From Rhizobiaceae bacterium (GTDB lineage Bacteria > Pseudomonadota > Alphaproteobacteria > Rhizobiales > Rhizobiaceae), in NCBI GenBank assembly GCA_017640615.1, contig JAEPQK010000004.1:124001-188000 (forward strand): DNA of 64,000 bases, given 5' to 3'. Every line of letters starts with the position of its first letter. Positions within the stretch are counted from its first letter, which is position 1. Under the pieces are notes generated by a model. It was given only the letters and a program-made list of their open reading frames with translations, had not been told where the DNA came from and made no database searches. The position numbers were made by a program, and so were the translations under genes. Below are positions 63,974 through 64,000 of this stretch, piece after piece.

Positions 63974-64000
63974 GGCGGCTGAGATCAATCGCACGTCGAA

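Overview
The window is high-G+C, densely coded bacterial chromosome. It is most likely from an alphaproteobacterium of the order Hyphomicrobiales (Mesorhizobium/Phyllobacteriaceae-like). The reasons are a rhizobial-type split C-P lyase operon, an fdsGBACD formate dehydrogenase operon, an Mrp without the CxxC pair, and short GGGGAGGG palindromic repeats whose translation gives the 'PPLKGEG' peptide common in such genomes. The genus is inference. I see no tRNA, rRNA, CRISPR array, insertion sequence or phage gene.

Layout. 1-2.4 kb: the start of a TRAP transporter (DctP, then DctQ running off the left edge) with a divergent FCD-type regulator. 2.4-11 kb: an amide/ureido-compound module with an N-carbamoyl amino acid hydrolase, a peptide/opine-type ABC transporter (its second permease fused to its first ATPase), an FCD regulator and an acetamidase/formamidase. 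11-24.3 kb: phosphonate use. The genes are phnM, phnE2, phnE1, phnD, phnC, then a PadR-GyrI fusion regulator, a hexapeptide transferase, phnL, phnK, phnJ, phnI, phnH, phnG and a divergent phnF. Pho-box-like direct repeats precede phnC and phnG, and a palindrome that fits a PhnF operator lies in front of phnG. 24.3-37.8 kb: an envelope module of two exported caspase-like proteases, a divergent exported PPC-domain protein, penicillin-binding protein 1C and a 2000-residue alpha-2-macroglobulin. 37.9-45.1 kb: NAD-dependent formate dehydrogenase fdsG-B-A-fdhD-fdsD under a LysR regulator. 45.1-49.3 kb: a VOC protein and a TetR(CecR-like)-HlyD-ATPase-permease exporter operon. 49.4-58.8 kb: mrp, paaG, coxG, a MocR regulator, pgi, a HAD phosphatase, an acyl-CoA ligase with a histone-H1-like tail, and a DUF924 protein. 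58.8-64 kb: an orphan peptide-type binding protein, an AraC regulator divergent from a GH4 alpha-galactosidase, and a Tat-exported DUF1513 protein.

How the parts connect. Several loci feed nitrogen, phosphorus or one-carbon metabolism: carbamoyl compounds and formamide give ammonia, formate and CO2, phosphonates give phosphate, and Fds oxidises formate to CO2 with NADH. The most unusual features are three. First, a palindromic repeat family, found in three copies, supplies the apparent Shine-Dalgarno sequence of phnK and fdhD and adds a 45-residue tail to PhnJ. Second, the caspase pair/PPC/PBP1C/macroglobulin neighbourhood contains a macroglobulin with no thioester motif and no lipobox. Third, a lysine/alanine-rich tail is fused to the acyl-CoA ligase.
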